Assembly (NCBI RefSeq): GCF_016889705.1
Contig: NZ_CP069526.1
Location: 5,518,001-5,582,000, forward strand
Source of the DNA: Amycolatopsis sp. FDAARGOS 1241
Lineage (GTDB): Bacteria > Actinomycetota > Actinomycetes > Mycobacteriales > Pseudonocardiaceae
DNA: 64,000 bases
Direction: 5' to 3'
Part shown: positions 17,405-25,900 of the stretch, piece after piece
Layout: the number at the start of each line of letters is the position of its first letter
Numbering within the stretch: the stretch's first letter is position 1
Notes under the pieces: model-generated
The model's input: only the letters and a program-made list of their open reading frames with translations
Databases searched by the model: none
What the model was told of the DNA's origin: nothing
Position numbers and translations under genes: made by a program

Positions 17405-17420
17405 CGTCAGACGTCTGACG
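17405..17420. promoter_or_regulatory. Perfect 16-bp palindrome, probable repressor operator
   Basis: CGTCAGACGTCTGACG is its own reverse complement and begins one base after the -10 box, covering the transcription start. GTCAGAC/GTCTGAC half-sites are typical of GntR-family (FadR-like) repressors, which bind this kind of site near +1. No GntR gene is in the window. Confidence 0.6.
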
Positions 17421-17439
17421 TCTCGGGAAGGCGGAGTTG

Positions 17440-18864
17440 ATGCCGAAGGATCTGCGATCGTTCCTCGCCGAAGTGGTTTCCACCGGTGCGGGCCAGGTCA
17501 AGCACGTGAGCAAACAGGTGGACCCGCGGTTCGGCGTCACCGCCTACGGAGCGTGGTACGACAAGCGCGGTGACTACCCCGCGTTGCTGTTCACCGACGT
17601 GGCGGGCAGTGAGCTGCCGTGCCTGACCAACCTCGTCGCGACGCACGAGCGGATGGCGTTGGCCCTCGGGGTCGACGTCGAGACGCTCGTGCGTTCGTCG
17701 GTGGCGGGCCAGGGGCGCGCCGCGCATCCGCCCGTCGAGTTCTCCGGTGATCGGGCGCCGGTGCAGCAGGTCGTCTGGCGCGGTGACGAAGCCGACCTCA
17801 CGCGGCTGCCGATCCCGACCCACAACGAGCTGGACGGCGGGCCGTTCCTGACCGCCGCCGTCGGGGTCATGCGCGATCCGGAGTCGGGCGCGGTCAATGC
17901 CGGGATCTACCGCCACCACATCTACGGGCCGCGGCGGCTGGGCGTGTGGTTCTTCGGCTCGCACGACGGTGGCACGATCCACCGCCGCTACGCCGAACGG
18001 GGTGAGCCGACGCCGATCGCGCTCGTCGTCGGGCACCACCCGGCGTTCCTGATGGGAGCGGTGTCCCGGGTGCCGGGCATCGGTGGCGAGTACGACGCGG
18101 CCGGCGCGTACCTGGGCGAATCGGTGGAAACCGTGCCGGCAGTGACGTCCGGAATCCCGGTGCCGGCGCACGCGGAGATCGTCATCGAGGGCCACATCCT
18201 GCCCGGCGAACTCGAGGAGGAGGGGCCGTTCGCGGAGTGGCCCGGGCACTATGTCGGCGGCGGGCGCAAGCCGGTGATCGAGGTCGACGCGATCACCATG
18301 CGCCGCGACGCGATCTTCCAGGACATCCAGGCTTCCGGCCGCGAGCACCGGCTGATGGGTGCGCTGCCGCGGATCGCGAGCATCCACGAAGCCGTGCGGC
18401 AGAAGGTGCCGGGCCTGCGCGCGGTCAACATCCCGCTGCACGCGCGCATGCACTGCTACCTGTCGATCCGGAAGGACTCCGACACCGACCCAACGCGCGC
18501 CGCGTTCGCCGCGCTCAACACCGAGCCGGAGAACCTGCGGGCGATCGTGATCGTGGACGACGACATCGACGTGTACGACGAACGCGAGGTCGCGTGGGCG
18601 ATCGGCACCCGGTTCGACGCGTCGCAGGACCTGCAGATCATCCCGCGGTGGAACGGACCGGGCGGGCTGCTGCCCACGAACTGGAGCTACGACGAGGAAG
18701 GTGGCCGCACTCCGCAGCGCTCGTCGGCGGTGATCGTGGACGCGACGAAACCGGCGCCGCCGATCGTGTTCCCGGCCCGGGCGCGCGTGCCGGAAGCGGC
18801 GCTGGCAGCGGTGGACGTCGACGCGATCCAGACGATCTCGGCGGTGGGCGAGCTGCCGATCTGA
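17440..18864 (+). CDS. UbiD family decarboxylase
   Basis: A 474-residue member of the UbiD/AroY family of prenylated-FMN-dependent (de)carboxylases. Visible blocks include RLPIPTHNELDGGPFLTAAVGVMRDP, NAGIYRHHIYGPRRLGVWF, the E(x)HILPGELEEEGPFAEWPGHY segment carrying the catalytic glutamate region, and FDASQDLQIIPRWNG near the C-terminus. These enzymes remove or add CO2 on aromatic or alpha,beta-unsaturated acids and need the flavin prenyltransferase UbiX, which is not in the window. TTG (17437) directly precedes the chosen ATG at 17440. It stands alone under a palindrome, suggesting substrate-controlled expression. The substrate is unknown. Confidence 0.9.
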   Translation: MPKDLRSFLAEVVSTGAGQVKHVSKQVDPRFGVTAYGAWYDKRGDYPALLFTDVAGSELPCLTNLVATHERMALALGVDVETLVRSSVAGQGRAAHPPVEFSGDRAPVQQVVWRGDEADLTRLPIPTHNELDGGPFLTAAVGVMRDPESGAVNAGIYRHHIYGPRRLGVWFFGSHDGGTIHRRYAERGEPTPIALVVGHHPAFLMGAVSRVPGIGGEYDAAGAYLGESVETVPAVTSGIPVPAHAEIVIEGHILPGELEEEGPFAEWPGHYVGGGRKPVIEVDAITMRRDAIFQDIQASGREHRLMGALPRIASIHEAVRQKVPGLRAVNIPLHARMHCYLSIRKDSDTDPTRAAFAALNTEPENLRAIVIVDDDIDVYDEREVAWAIGTRFDASQDLQIIPRWNGPGGLLPTNWSYDEEGGRTPQRSSAVIVDATKPAPPIVFPARARVPEAALAAVDVDAIQTISAVGELPI

Positions 18865-18899
18865 GGTTTCGCGGTCCACTTCGGACACTCGACCCCGGT

Positions 18900-18928
18900 T
18901 TGACGATTTAGTCTAGACTGTTTAGTCT
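18900..18928 (+). promoter_or_regulatory. Promoter of the broken enoyl-CoA hydratase gene
   Basis: TTGACG (18900-18905), a 17-nt spacer and TAGTCT (18923-18928). The start would be near 18935, only about two bases before the TTG initiation codon at 18937, so the message would be nearly leaderless. Confidence 0.5.
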
Positions 18929-18930
18929 AG
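18907..18930. promoter_or_regulatory. Direct-repeat/palindrome operator between -35 and -10
   Basis: TTTAGTCTAG occurs at 18907-18916 and again at 18921-18930. The first copy overlaps a perfect palindrome AGTCTAGACT (18910-18919). The repeats fill the spacer and the -10 box, ideal for repression. Confidence 0.55.
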
Positions 18931-18936
18931 CGAGCC

Positions 18937-19728
18937 TTGAGCGAGACGAGCTACGAACGCGCCGGCGCTGTCGCGGTCGTGACCATGACGGCGCCCCCGA
19001 ACCTGTTCACGCCCGCGCTGGGGGCCCAGCTGGTCGCAGCCGTCCGACGCGCGCGGGACGAGGGCGTGCGCGCGCTGGTGCTGCAAGCCGACGGGCCGGT
19101 GTTCTGCGGTGGCGCCGACGTGAGCCTGTTCAAGGACCGCTCCGAAGCCGACGCGCGCACGATGCTCACCGAGGCGTACGCGGCGATCCGCGCTCTCGAG
19201 GACGCGCCGTTCCCGGTGCTCGCCGCCGTGCAGGGGCAGTGCCTGGCGGCGGGTCTCGAGCCGGCACTGGCGTGCGACCTCGTCGTCGCCGCCGAGGGCA
19301 CGCTGTTCTCGCAAGTGGAGGCCCGGATCGGCGCGGCGACGTTCCTCGGCGGCGCGAACCGGCTCGTCGAGCGGTGCGGCCCCGCTCGAGCGCGGGAGAT
19401 CGTGTTCGGCGCGAACTCCTTCGACGCTGCGACGTTCGAGCGGTGGAACGTGGTGAACCGGGTGGTGCCCGCTGCCGAGCTGCGGTAGTCCGCGTTGTCA
19501 TGGGCACAACGGCTGGCCGCCGGTCCAACGGCGGCCCACACGGTCACCAAACGCCTGGCGCAGGCGACGCTGGCGCGCGGCGCTCGTGCGGCGGACGCCG
19601 AGGTGCTGGAGATTTCGCCGGCGCTGTTCGAGTCGCGAGACCTGCAGCATGCGGTGGGGTTGCTGCTGAGCCAGGGCGTGCGGAAGTTGATGGCCCAGCA
19701 CGAGGATGTCGTGTTCGAGGGACGTTGA
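18937..19728 (+). pseudogene. Enoyl-CoA hydratase/isomerase interrupted by one in-frame TAG
   Basis: Codons 1-183 encode a crotonase with the oxyanion-hole blocks FCGGADVSLF and GQCLAAGLEPALACDLVVAAEGT. Codon 184 (19486-19488) is TAG. The same frame then continues without a break through SALSWAQRLAAGPTAAHTVTKRLAQATLARG, the normal C-terminal helices, to a TGA at 19728, giving 263 residues in total. One nonsense base therefore separates two halves. The product would lack the C-terminal helices needed for trimer packing. The promoter and operator are intact, so the loss may be recent, or the base may be a sequencing error. The start is TTG at 18937. Confidence 0.8.
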
Positions 19729-20467
19729 GATCGGAGTGGCTGCAGGGACGTCGGTACGGCGCAATGGGGCGTTCGGGCCGAGGCGGATTGTCCGGCTGGG
19801 TTCCGTACCTATGCCTCGGCGCGCCGGGGCGCGCATTGCGCTGGAGACTCTCCCTGCACCCCAAAGCCGACGATGGTAACGACGGTCTGCACCACAGTGT
19901 CAAGGCGGGAAAGAGTACCTTGGCACCGTGGTACAGACCGCGTGAAAGCTTCGGATCGAAGTGCAAGGCGGAGTCTGGGTGCACGGCCAGTGGCCGTGTC
20001 CGATGCGGTTTGCGGTGGGTCTGCGGTGAGTTTCGTCGGAGCTCATTGTCGTTGCGCGGTGCAACACGCGGAGTCTGGGTGCGGGTCAGCCGGCCGTCTC
20101 AGATGTGGGGAGTTCCGGCAAGAGATAGATGCCATCGCGCGGCGGTGGACAACACCGTGGTCCCGTCCGCTGTGGACAGTGCGGTGCTGTCGGTGATGGC
20201 ATGGAGCTCCGGCTGGTCGAGATTTCCGCAGGTCGACATCGCGCCGTCCGGTGTGGTGCACGTGCCGTCGCTCGCCGCGGTGATCGCCGGGGACACGGTC
20301 TGCAACGCCGTCAACCGTTCCAGGCCGCCTCGGGGCCGGCGGAGTGGCCGGTGTGGATGTCGAGCGGCGAGACGATCGGCGCGCCGCAGCCGCGGGTGGT
20401 GGTCGCCGGGCAGAAGCGGCCGGAGCTGCCGGACGACGATCTTCAGGCGACGCTCGGCTTCACCCGG
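19729..20467. other. Intergenic region with repeat units and a possible degraded reading frame
   Basis: No intact gene. It holds two units of an approximately 100-bp repeat (annotated separately). From about 20210 to 20467 there are protein-like blocks split between two plus-strand frames: HVPSLAAVIAGDTVCNAVN in one, then FQAASGPAEWPVWMSSGETI and RVVVAGQKRPELPDDDLQ in the next, with the switch near 20318. That looks like the tail of a decayed gene of unknown family. Confidence 0.4.
19971..20130. repeat. About 100-bp direct repeat, two units (left flank of the HEAT gene)
   Basis: GAGTCTGGGTG begins at 19971 and again at 20071, exactly 100 bp apart. The shared parts of a unit are GAGTCTGGGTGCACGG, then GGCCGTGTC, ATGCGGTT and GCGGTGAGTTTCGT. 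The second unit degrades after about 40 bp. Homologous units in the same orientation lie on the other side of the HEAT-repeat gene at 21907-22106. The period is not a multiple of three, so this is not a protein repeat. Confidence 0.65.
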
Positions 20468-21805
20468 TCAAGTGGAAGCGACGCGCCTGAGGTAGTTCGT
20501 GAAGTCCTCACCCAGGCGCGGTTCGAGAGCGCTGAGCAGGGCGTCGATCTGCGCTGCCAGCTGGGGTGACGGGCGGGTGTACGTGGTGGTCGGCCAGCGG
20601 CACCACTCGTCGAGGTCGCGCCGGGCTTCGTCGGCGAGGGGCTCGTCGGGTGCGCTCAGCAGCTGGAGGTCGATGGCGAGGCGGGACCATTCGCTCATCC
20701 CGCGCAGCAGCGCGACGCCTGCGCGGCGCACGTGCTTCGGTTCATCTTGCGCGGTGAGCGCCAGCAGGTACGGCCGATCGGCCTGGCCGAGGCGACCGGC
20801 GACGACGGTCGCGGCCGCGCGTACGACACCCGGCGACGGATCGGCGAGCAGCGGGCGGGCGAGCTCGACGGCACGCGGGTCCGTGGGATCGGCGAGGAGC
20901 CGCCGCAGCCCCCGGACGGCGGCCGCGCGGACACGGGGCCGGGGATGGGTGAAGTGGTCGCGCAGGAGGTCCACGTCGGCGGCGGTCCCCGTCTCCCCCA
21001 GCCCGGCGACGGTCGCCGGGGTGCTGACACCGTGGGCGAGGGCTTCGCGGTAGTGCGGGGCGGGGTGGTCGCCGGCATCGAGGACGAGCGCCTGTGCCAT
21101 CGAGCGGACGAGGGAAGACGGCTCGTCGAGGTAGTCGTGGGCCTGGCCGAGGAGCTGCAGTGCCCGGGTGCGGATTCGGGGAGGGCCGTCGCGCCGCATC
21201 GCTTGCGCCAACGCGGGGTCGCCGTGATCGAGGACGAGGTTTCCGGCCCGTGTGCGGACAACGGAGTCGGTGTCGTCACGCGCGAGGCTCGCGAGGCGGT
21301 GGTCCGAGAGCAGGCCGGCATCGATCGCCAAGTCGAGGATGAGGCGGCGGGTGCGGAAGTCATCGACGGTCAGGGCTTCGTCGAGGAGATCGGCGGAGGT
21401 CAGGACCGGGTGCAGGAGGTGCTCATCCAGCCAGCCGTCGCCGAGCCGGCGGCTGAGTGCGGTGGTGAGGGGCAGCAGGGGGACGAGGTCGGTCCGGGCA
21501 AGACGGGCCAGGAGTGCCCGGCGGGCAGCTGTGCGCACCTGGCGTACCCAGTCGGTGCAGCGGATCACCAGCAAGGGCAGCGCCTCGGGGTCGGCGCTGC
21601 GGCTCAGCGCGGGGATGACCTGCTCGCGGACGTGGCCGCTCGCGTGACAGGCCGCCTCGGCGAGTGCGGCGCGGGTCAGGGGCCGGGGCAGTTCGCGAGG
21701 TGGGGCGTGGCGGCCGTACCAGTAGCTGAATCGGTTCGACTCGTCGAAGCGGAGCCAGGCGTGGGAGCTTCCTGCTGCGAGTGTGTTGAGATCTTTGTTG
21801 GTCAC
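20468..21805 (-). CDS. HEAT-repeat domain protein of unknown function
   Basis: A 445-residue helical-repeat protein. Successive modules such as SVVRTRAGNLVLDHGDPALAQAM, RVRAAAVRGLRRLLADPTDPRAVELARPLLADPSPGVVRAAATVVAGRL and HVRRAGVALLRGM have the two-helix HEAT/PBS-lyase pattern, suggesting a protein-protein scaffold. The first 60 residues (AWLRFDESNRFSYWYGRHAPP) are different and aromatic-rich. GGAGGAG lies upstream of TTG 21808 and GTG 21805; I use the GTG. Both flanks carry copies of an approximately 100-bp repeat, and no neighbour suggests a pathway. It has no signal peptide or membrane segment, so it should be cytoplasmic. Confidence 0.8.
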   Translation of the reverse strand: MTNKDLNTLAAGSSHAWLRFDESNRFSYWYGRHAPPRELPRPLTRAALAEAACHASGHVREQVIPALSRSADPEALPLLVIRCTDWVRQVRTAARRALLARLARTDLVPLLPLTTALSRRLGDGWLDEHLLHPVLTSADLLDEALTVDDFRTRRLILDLAIDAGLLSDHRLASLARDDTDSVVRTRAGNLVLDHGDPALAQAMRRDGPPRIRTRALQLLGQAHDYLDEPSSLVRSMAQALVLDAGDHPAPHYREALAHGVSTPATVAGLGETGTAADVDLLRDHFTHPRPRVRAAAVRGLRRLLADPTDPRAVELARPLLADPSPGVVRAAATVVAGRLGQADRPYLLALTAQDEPKHVRRAGVALLRGMSEWSRLAIDLQLLSAPDEPLADEARRDLDEWCRWPTTTYTRPSPQLAAQIDALLSALEPRLGEDFTNYLRRVAST

Positions 21806-21906
21806 CAATGTCGTTCTCCTCCGCGGGGAGGAATGCTGCCGGTTGGAGTTGTCGAGGGCCAGCGGTTTATGGGGCTGGATCGAAGGATCCGCCAGCCGAC
21901 CCGGTT

Positions 21907-22106
21907 TGCGCAGAGCGACCATGCAGCGCCGTGTCCCATGCGGTTCGGCGGTGGGGCTGCGGTGAGTTTCGTTGGAGCCGAGTGTCGTGACGCCGTGCGG
22001 CACGTGGAATCTGGGTGCACGGTGAGCGGCCGTGTCGAGTGCAGTTTGGCGATGGGCCCGCGGTGAGCTCCGTCGAGGTCTGAGGGGCGTCGCGTGGCGC
22101 GGCAAG
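21907..22106. repeat. About 100-bp direct repeat, two units (right flank of the HEAT gene)
   Basis: The second unit (22007-22106) begins GAATCTGGGTGCACGG and matches the unit at 19971 over roughly its first 70 bp. The first unit (21907-22006) shares GCCGTGTCC, ATGCGGTT and GCTGCGGTGAGTTTCGT with the same spacing but lacks the initial GAGTCTGGGTG. GCCGTGTC at 21928 and 22029 are 101 bp apart. The orientation is the same as the left-flank copies, about 1.9 kb away. The rest of 21806-22183 holds no gene. Confidence 0.6.
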
Positions 22107-22183
22107 GAGAAAGGGGGGGTGCGGCCCGGAAGGTCCGCGGTGACTCCCGCCCCGGAGGCTGAATACGGCTCTGTGGCCGTGAC

Positions 22184-22978
22184 TCAGAGCCCGCCGAGCC
22201 GTTCGGTGATCGCGGTGCTCAAGCGCAGGATCGCCGCCGTTGAGTGGTCCAGGCGATGTGCATCCACTGTGGACTTGACCATGCTGACGCTGAGGGCGCC
22301 GACGGGGTGGCCGCCGCGGCCGGCGACGGCGGCGCCGACGCACATCATGCCCGGGGCGGTCTCCTCGTCGTCGATGGCGTAGCCGTTGGCGCGCGTGCGG
22401 GTGATCTCGGCCATCAGCTCGGGCATGCGCGAGATGCTGCGCGGGGTCGGGGTTTCAAAGCGGCCGTCGGCGTAGCGGCCGGCGATCTCGGTGTCCGGCA
22501 GGGACGCCAGCAGGGACTTGCCGCCGGCGGTGCAGTGGGCGGGCAGGCGCATGCCGATCTCGTAGGACATCGCGAGCGTGCGCAGGCCCGGCCTGGTCTC
22601 GACGTACACGACGTTGCGCCCGTCCAGCAGGGACAGCACGATCGTGTCCTCCGAGAGCAGCCCGAGTTCCTGGTCGACGCGCCGGAACTCCTTCACGAAG
22701 CCGGACGTCGACAGGTACGCGCGGCCGAGCGGGACGACCTTCCAGCCGAGCTGGTACTGCCCGCCCGGAGTGCGGACCAGCAGGCCGGTGGCGACCAGGG
22801 TCGTGCACACCGCGAGGCAGCTGCTCTTGGGAGCGCCGATGACGCGCGCGAGTTCGCTGAGCGGCAGGCCGTCGGGCGCGGCGGCGAGCGCGTCGAGGAT
22901 GTGCGCGGCGCGGGCGACCGACGGGACGGGCAGGCCGGCCGAAGACTGAGAACTGGTCATCGCGGGAGATTCTGTCAT
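22184..22978 (-). CDS. IclR family transcriptional regulator
   Basis: A 264-residue regulator. The N-terminal winged helix-turn-helix (SVARAAHILDALAAAPDGLPLSELARVIGAPKSSCLAVCTTL) is followed by the IclR effector domain with SYEIGMRLPAHCTAGGKSLLASLP, NGYAIDDEETAPGMMCVGAAV and GALSVSM. IclR proteins often control catabolic operons and respond to pathway acids. It is the last gene of the operon starting at 29679, with its ATG overlapping the CoxG-like stop by 4 nt. A repeat pair in front of that operon (29701-29735) is a plausible target, which would make it autoregulated. Confidence 0.92.
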   Translation of the reverse strand: MTESPAMTSSQSSAGLPVPSVARAAHILDALAAAPDGLPLSELARVIGAPKSSCLAVCTTLVATGLLVRTPGGQYQLGWKVVPLGRAYLSTSGFVKEFRRVDQELGLLSEDTIVLSLLDGRNVVYVETRPGLRTLAMSYEIGMRLPAHCTAGGKSLLASLPDTEIAGRYADGRFETPTPRSISRMPELMAEITRTRANGYAIDDEETAPGMMCVGAAVAGRGGHPVGALSVSMVKSTVDAHRLDHSTAAILRLSTAITERLGGL

Positions 22979-23754
22979 CGACGCAGCCGGCGGGCGAGCA
23001 CCGCGGCCGCGACGAGGGCGGCCACGACCGGGACGACGCGTTTGGCCACGGGGATGGCGATCGCCCGCAGCACGACGGTGTCGGAGTCGTTCCTGAGATC
23101 CCGGGAGCTCGAATTTCCGTCGCTCGCGTGCCGCGTGGATCCGACGCCGCCGGCCGAGCCGCGCGAGCCGCCGGCAGCAGGGACGGCGCCGGCCGGCTCA
23201 TCGTCCGGCCACGCCTCGGCGGCCAGGTCGACGACCTCGGCCACCGGTTCCGCGGCGGTGACGCGGCTGAGGGCGGCCGTCGACCGCGGAGCGGCCGCCG
23301 CGGGCCGGCGCGAGCCCGCCACCTCGTCGGCCAGCGCCTGGGCGAACTCGCCCACCAGCCGGCCCGTCACCTCGCCCAGCACGCCGCGGCCGAACTGCGC
23401 CAGCCGTCCCGTCAACGCGAGCTCCGTGGCGAGGTCGACGCGGGTGCCCTCCTCCGCCGGCGCGAGCCGCAGCGTGACCGTGGCCGACGCGGAGCCGCGG
23501 CCGCGCACCTCGCGGCCCGACGCCGCCACGACCACGACCCCCGCCTGCCGGTCACGGGAGCGGAACTCGGCCACACCCGAGTACTCGGCCGAGATCGGGC
23601 CCACCTTCACGCGCAGGCCGCCGCGGACCTCGTCGCCGTCGACCTCGTCCAAGTGCACGCCGGGCAGGCAGGGCGCGACGCGTTCGGGGTCGGTCAGCAC
23701 GGCCCACGCCTGCTCGGGCGGCAGGCCGACGGTGAAGCTGTTGTCCAGTCGCAC
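22975..23754 (-). CDS. CoxG-like SRPBCC protein with C-terminal membrane anchor
   Basis: A 259-residue protein. Residues 1-150 are a START/SRPBCC fold of the carbon-monoxide-dehydrogenase subunit G type (LDNSFTVGLPPEQAWAVLTDPERVAPCLPGV). A Pro/Ala-rich linker follows, then a C-terminal hydrophobic helix (RVVPVVAALVAAAVLA) ending in RRLRR. CoxG proteins recruit molybdenum hydroxylases to the membrane, and the neighbouring coxMSL set supplies such an enzyme. The start is GTG at 23754, ten nt after the dehydrogenase stop, with a G-rich ribosome-binding site. The CoxMSL partnership is inferred from gene order. Confidence 0.87.
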   Translation of the reverse strand: MRLDNSFTVGLPPEQAWAVLTDPERVAPCLPGVHLDEVDGDEVRGGLRVKVGPISAEYSGVAEFRSRDRQAGVVVVAASGREVRGRGSASATVTLRLAPAEEGTRVDLATELALTGRLAQFGRGVLGEVTGRLVGEFAQALADEVAGSRRPAAAAPRSTAALSRVTAAEPVAEVVDLAAEAWPDDEPAGAVPAAGGSRGSAGGVGSTRHASDGNSSSRDLRNDSDTVVLRAIAIPVAKRVVPVVAALVAAAVLARRLRR

Positions 23755-23764
23755 GTCAAGCCCC

Positions 23765-25252
23765 CTACGCCGGGAACCGCAGGTCGACGCGCGAGCCGGC
23801 CGGCGGCGCCCAGCGGCTCGTGACGACCTTGCGCCGGGTGAAGAAGCGGATGCCGTCCTCACCGTACTGACCGGAGTCGCCGAAGAGCGAATGCTTCCAG
23901 CCGCCGAAGGGGAAGTACGGGATCGGCACGGGGATGGGCACGTTGAGCCCGACCATGCCCGCCTGCACGGTGTGCTGGAACCGCCGCGCGGCCACGCCGT
24001 CGCGGGTGAACAGGGAGACGCCGTTGCCGTATTCGCTGCCGTTGATGAGCGCGACGGCGTCCTCGAGGGTGTCCACGCGCAGCATCGACAGCACGGGCCC
24101 GAAGATCTCGTCCGTGTACACGGTCATGTCCGGGCGGACGTGGTCGAGCAGCGTCGGCGCGAGGAAGAACCCGTCCTCGCGCCCGGGAACCCGCACGTCG
24201 CGGCCGTCGACGACGAGCTCGGCCCCCGCGTCGGCGCCGGCCTGCACGTAGCCGCTGACGCGCCGCATGTGGTCGGCCGTGACGAGCGGGCCCATGTCGG
24301 CGGCCGCGTCGCGACCGTCCCCGGTGGACAACGAGCCGATCCGCGCGACCAGCCGCTCGCGCAGCGCATCACCGACCCCGCCGACGGCGACGCCGACCGA
24401 AATCGCCATGCACCGCTCCCCCGCCGACCCGTAGGCGGCCGAGACGAGCGCGTCCGCGGCCGCGTCGAGGTCGGCGTCCGGCAGCACCACGAGGTGGTTC
24501 TTCGCTCCGCCGAGCGCCTGCACGCGTTTGCCGTGCCGCGCGGCGGTTTCGTAGATGTAGCGGGCGACCGGCGTGGATCCCACGAAGCTCACCGCGTCGA
24601 CGTCCGGGTGCTCCAGCAACGCGTCCACGGCCGGGGCGCCGCCGTGCACGACGTTGAGCACGCCGGCCGGCAGCCCGGCCTCGATCGCCAGCTCCGCCAG
24701 CCGGTTCGACGCCGACGGGTCCTTTTCGCTGGGCTTGAGCACGAACGCGTTGCCGCACGCGATGGCCAGCGGGAACATCCACATCGGAACCATCACGGGG
24801 AAGTTGAACGGCGTGATGCCGGCGACGACCCCGAGGGGCTGGCGGATCGAGTACGTGTCGACGCCGCGGGAGACGTTCTCGCTGAACTCGCCCTTGAGCA
24901 GGTGCGGGATCCCCGCCGCGAACTTCGCGACGTCGAGCCCCGCGTTGACCTCCGCGCGCGCGTCGGCGATCGTCTTGCCATGCTCGCCGGTCACGATCTC
25001 CGCGAGCGCCTCGCGGTCGCGTTCGACGAGCCGGATGAACTCCAGCATCACCTGCTGGCGGGCGCCGAGCGACTCCTCGCCCCAGGCCGCCTGCGCGTCG
25101 AGCGCGACCTTCACCGCCTGGCCGACGACGTCGGTGTCGCCGAGCGCGACCCGGCCGCTGACACTGCCGCGCGCCGGGTCGTGCACGTCGGCCCACGCAG
25201 GCGGCTCCGCCTGCACCGGTGTGCCGCCGACGAAGTGCTGGATGATCTTCAC
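23765..25252 (-). CDS. mmsA: Methylmalonate-semialdehyde dehydrogenase-like CoA-acylating aldehyde dehydrogenase
   Basis: A 495-residue aldehyde dehydrogenase with PLGVVAGITPFNFPVMVPMWM, VGSTPVARYIYETAA, the catalytic cysteine in GSAGERCMAIS, and FPFGGWKHSLFGD. These are diagnostic of the MmsA/IolA group, which oxidises methylmalonate or malonate semialdehyde to propionyl- or acetyl-CoA with NAD and CoA. I chose GTG 25252, where AAAGG precedes KIIQHFVGG; GTG 25285 would add 11 residues. It lies between the livF remnant and the coxG gene in the coxMSL operon. The symbol reflects family; the actual substrate may be another semialdehyde from this pathway. Confidence 0.87.
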   Translation of the reverse strand: MKIIQHFVGGTPVQAEPPAWADVHDPARGSVSGRVALGDTDVVGQAVKVALDAQAAWGEESLGARQQVMLEFIRLVERDREALAEIVTGEHGKTIADARAEVNAGLDVAKFAAGIPHLLKGEFSENVSRGVDTYSIRQPLGVVAGITPFNFPVMVPMWMFPLAIACGNAFVLKPSEKDPSASNRLAELAIEAGLPAGVLNVVHGGAPAVDALLEHPDVDAVSFVGSTPVARYIYETAARHGKRVQALGGAKNHLVVLPDADLDAAADALVSAAYGSAGERCMAISVGVAVGGVGDALRERLVARIGSLSTGDGRDAAADMGPLVTADHMRRVSGYVQAGADAGAELVVDGRDVRVPGREDGFFLAPTLLDHVRPDMTVYTDEIFGPVLSMLRVDTLEDAVALINGSEYGNGVSLFTRDGVAARRFQHTVQAGMVGLNVPIPVPIPYFPFGGWKHSLFGDSGQYGEDGIRFFTRRKVVTSRWAPPAGSRVDLRFPA

Positions 25253-25291
25253 GGGTTTCCTTTCCTCCACGGAGGTTTCGGACACGGTGGT

Positions 25292-25900
25292 TCAGACGCC
25301 GAGGTGGCGGTCGAGCAGATCGTCGCGCTCGTTCAGCTCGCGCGACGTGACATCGGCGGCGACGCTGCCGCGATCGAGGAAGTAGACGCGGTCCGCGACG
25401 CGGCGGACCATGCCGAGGTCCTGCTCGGCGAGCAGGACGCCGACCCCCGACTCCGGAAGCCGGCGGATGATGTCGGCGACCTGGCGCACCACCCGGGGCG
25501 CCAGCCCCTCGCTGGGTTCGTCGAGCAGCACCAGGCGGGGATTGGTCATCAGTGCCCGCGCGATCGCGAGCATCTGCTGTTCGCCGCCGGACAACGTGCC
25601 CGCCCGGTGCCGGCGGCGCTCGGCCAGCCGCGGGAACAGGTCGAAGACCCGCTGCCGCGTCCACTTCTCATACCCGGGCGGGGCCGGGCGCGCGACGACG
25701 TCGAGGTGCTCGTCGACGGTGAGGCTGGGGAAGATCCGCCGGCCCTGCGGCACGTACCCGATCCCGGCTCGGGCGATCTGGTGGGGCTTGCGCCGCGTCA
25801 GCTCGGTGTCGCCGAAGCGCACGCTTCCCGCCGACACCCTCGGCACGGACAGCGCCATCACGGCCTTGAGCACGGTCGTCTTGCCCACGCCGTTGCGCCC
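25292..25900 (-). pseudogene. LivF-type ABC transporter ATPase, N-terminally truncated by a deletion
   Basis: The 202 visible residues start inside the Walker A motif (GRNGVGKTT) and continue through a Q-loop region (YVPQGRRIFPSLTVDEHL), the signature LSGGEQQMLAIARAL, Walker B LVLLDEPSEGL and the normal C-terminus. About 35 N-terminal residues and any start codon are missing. Immediately upstream, coxL coding sequence runs into it in another frame, and CCGGGC occurs on both sides of the junction. A deletion apparently joined the end of coxL to the middle of livF. The other importer genes expected beside livF are absent here. Confidence 0.8.

Noticed and set aside
19486..19488. TAG as a recoded codon (for example pyrrolysine)
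   Set aside because: No sign of a recoding system, and a nonsense mutation or base error explains it more simply.
20468..22105. A 545-codon version of the HEAT-repeat gene starting at 22105
   Set aside because: The extra 100 codons run through the 100-bp repeats and are Arg/His/Pro-rich; a good ribosome-binding site lies at 21805-21808 instead.
19971..22106. CRISPR array
   Set aside because: Units are about 100 bp, diverged from each other, only two per locus, and have no regular short repeats with unique spacers.
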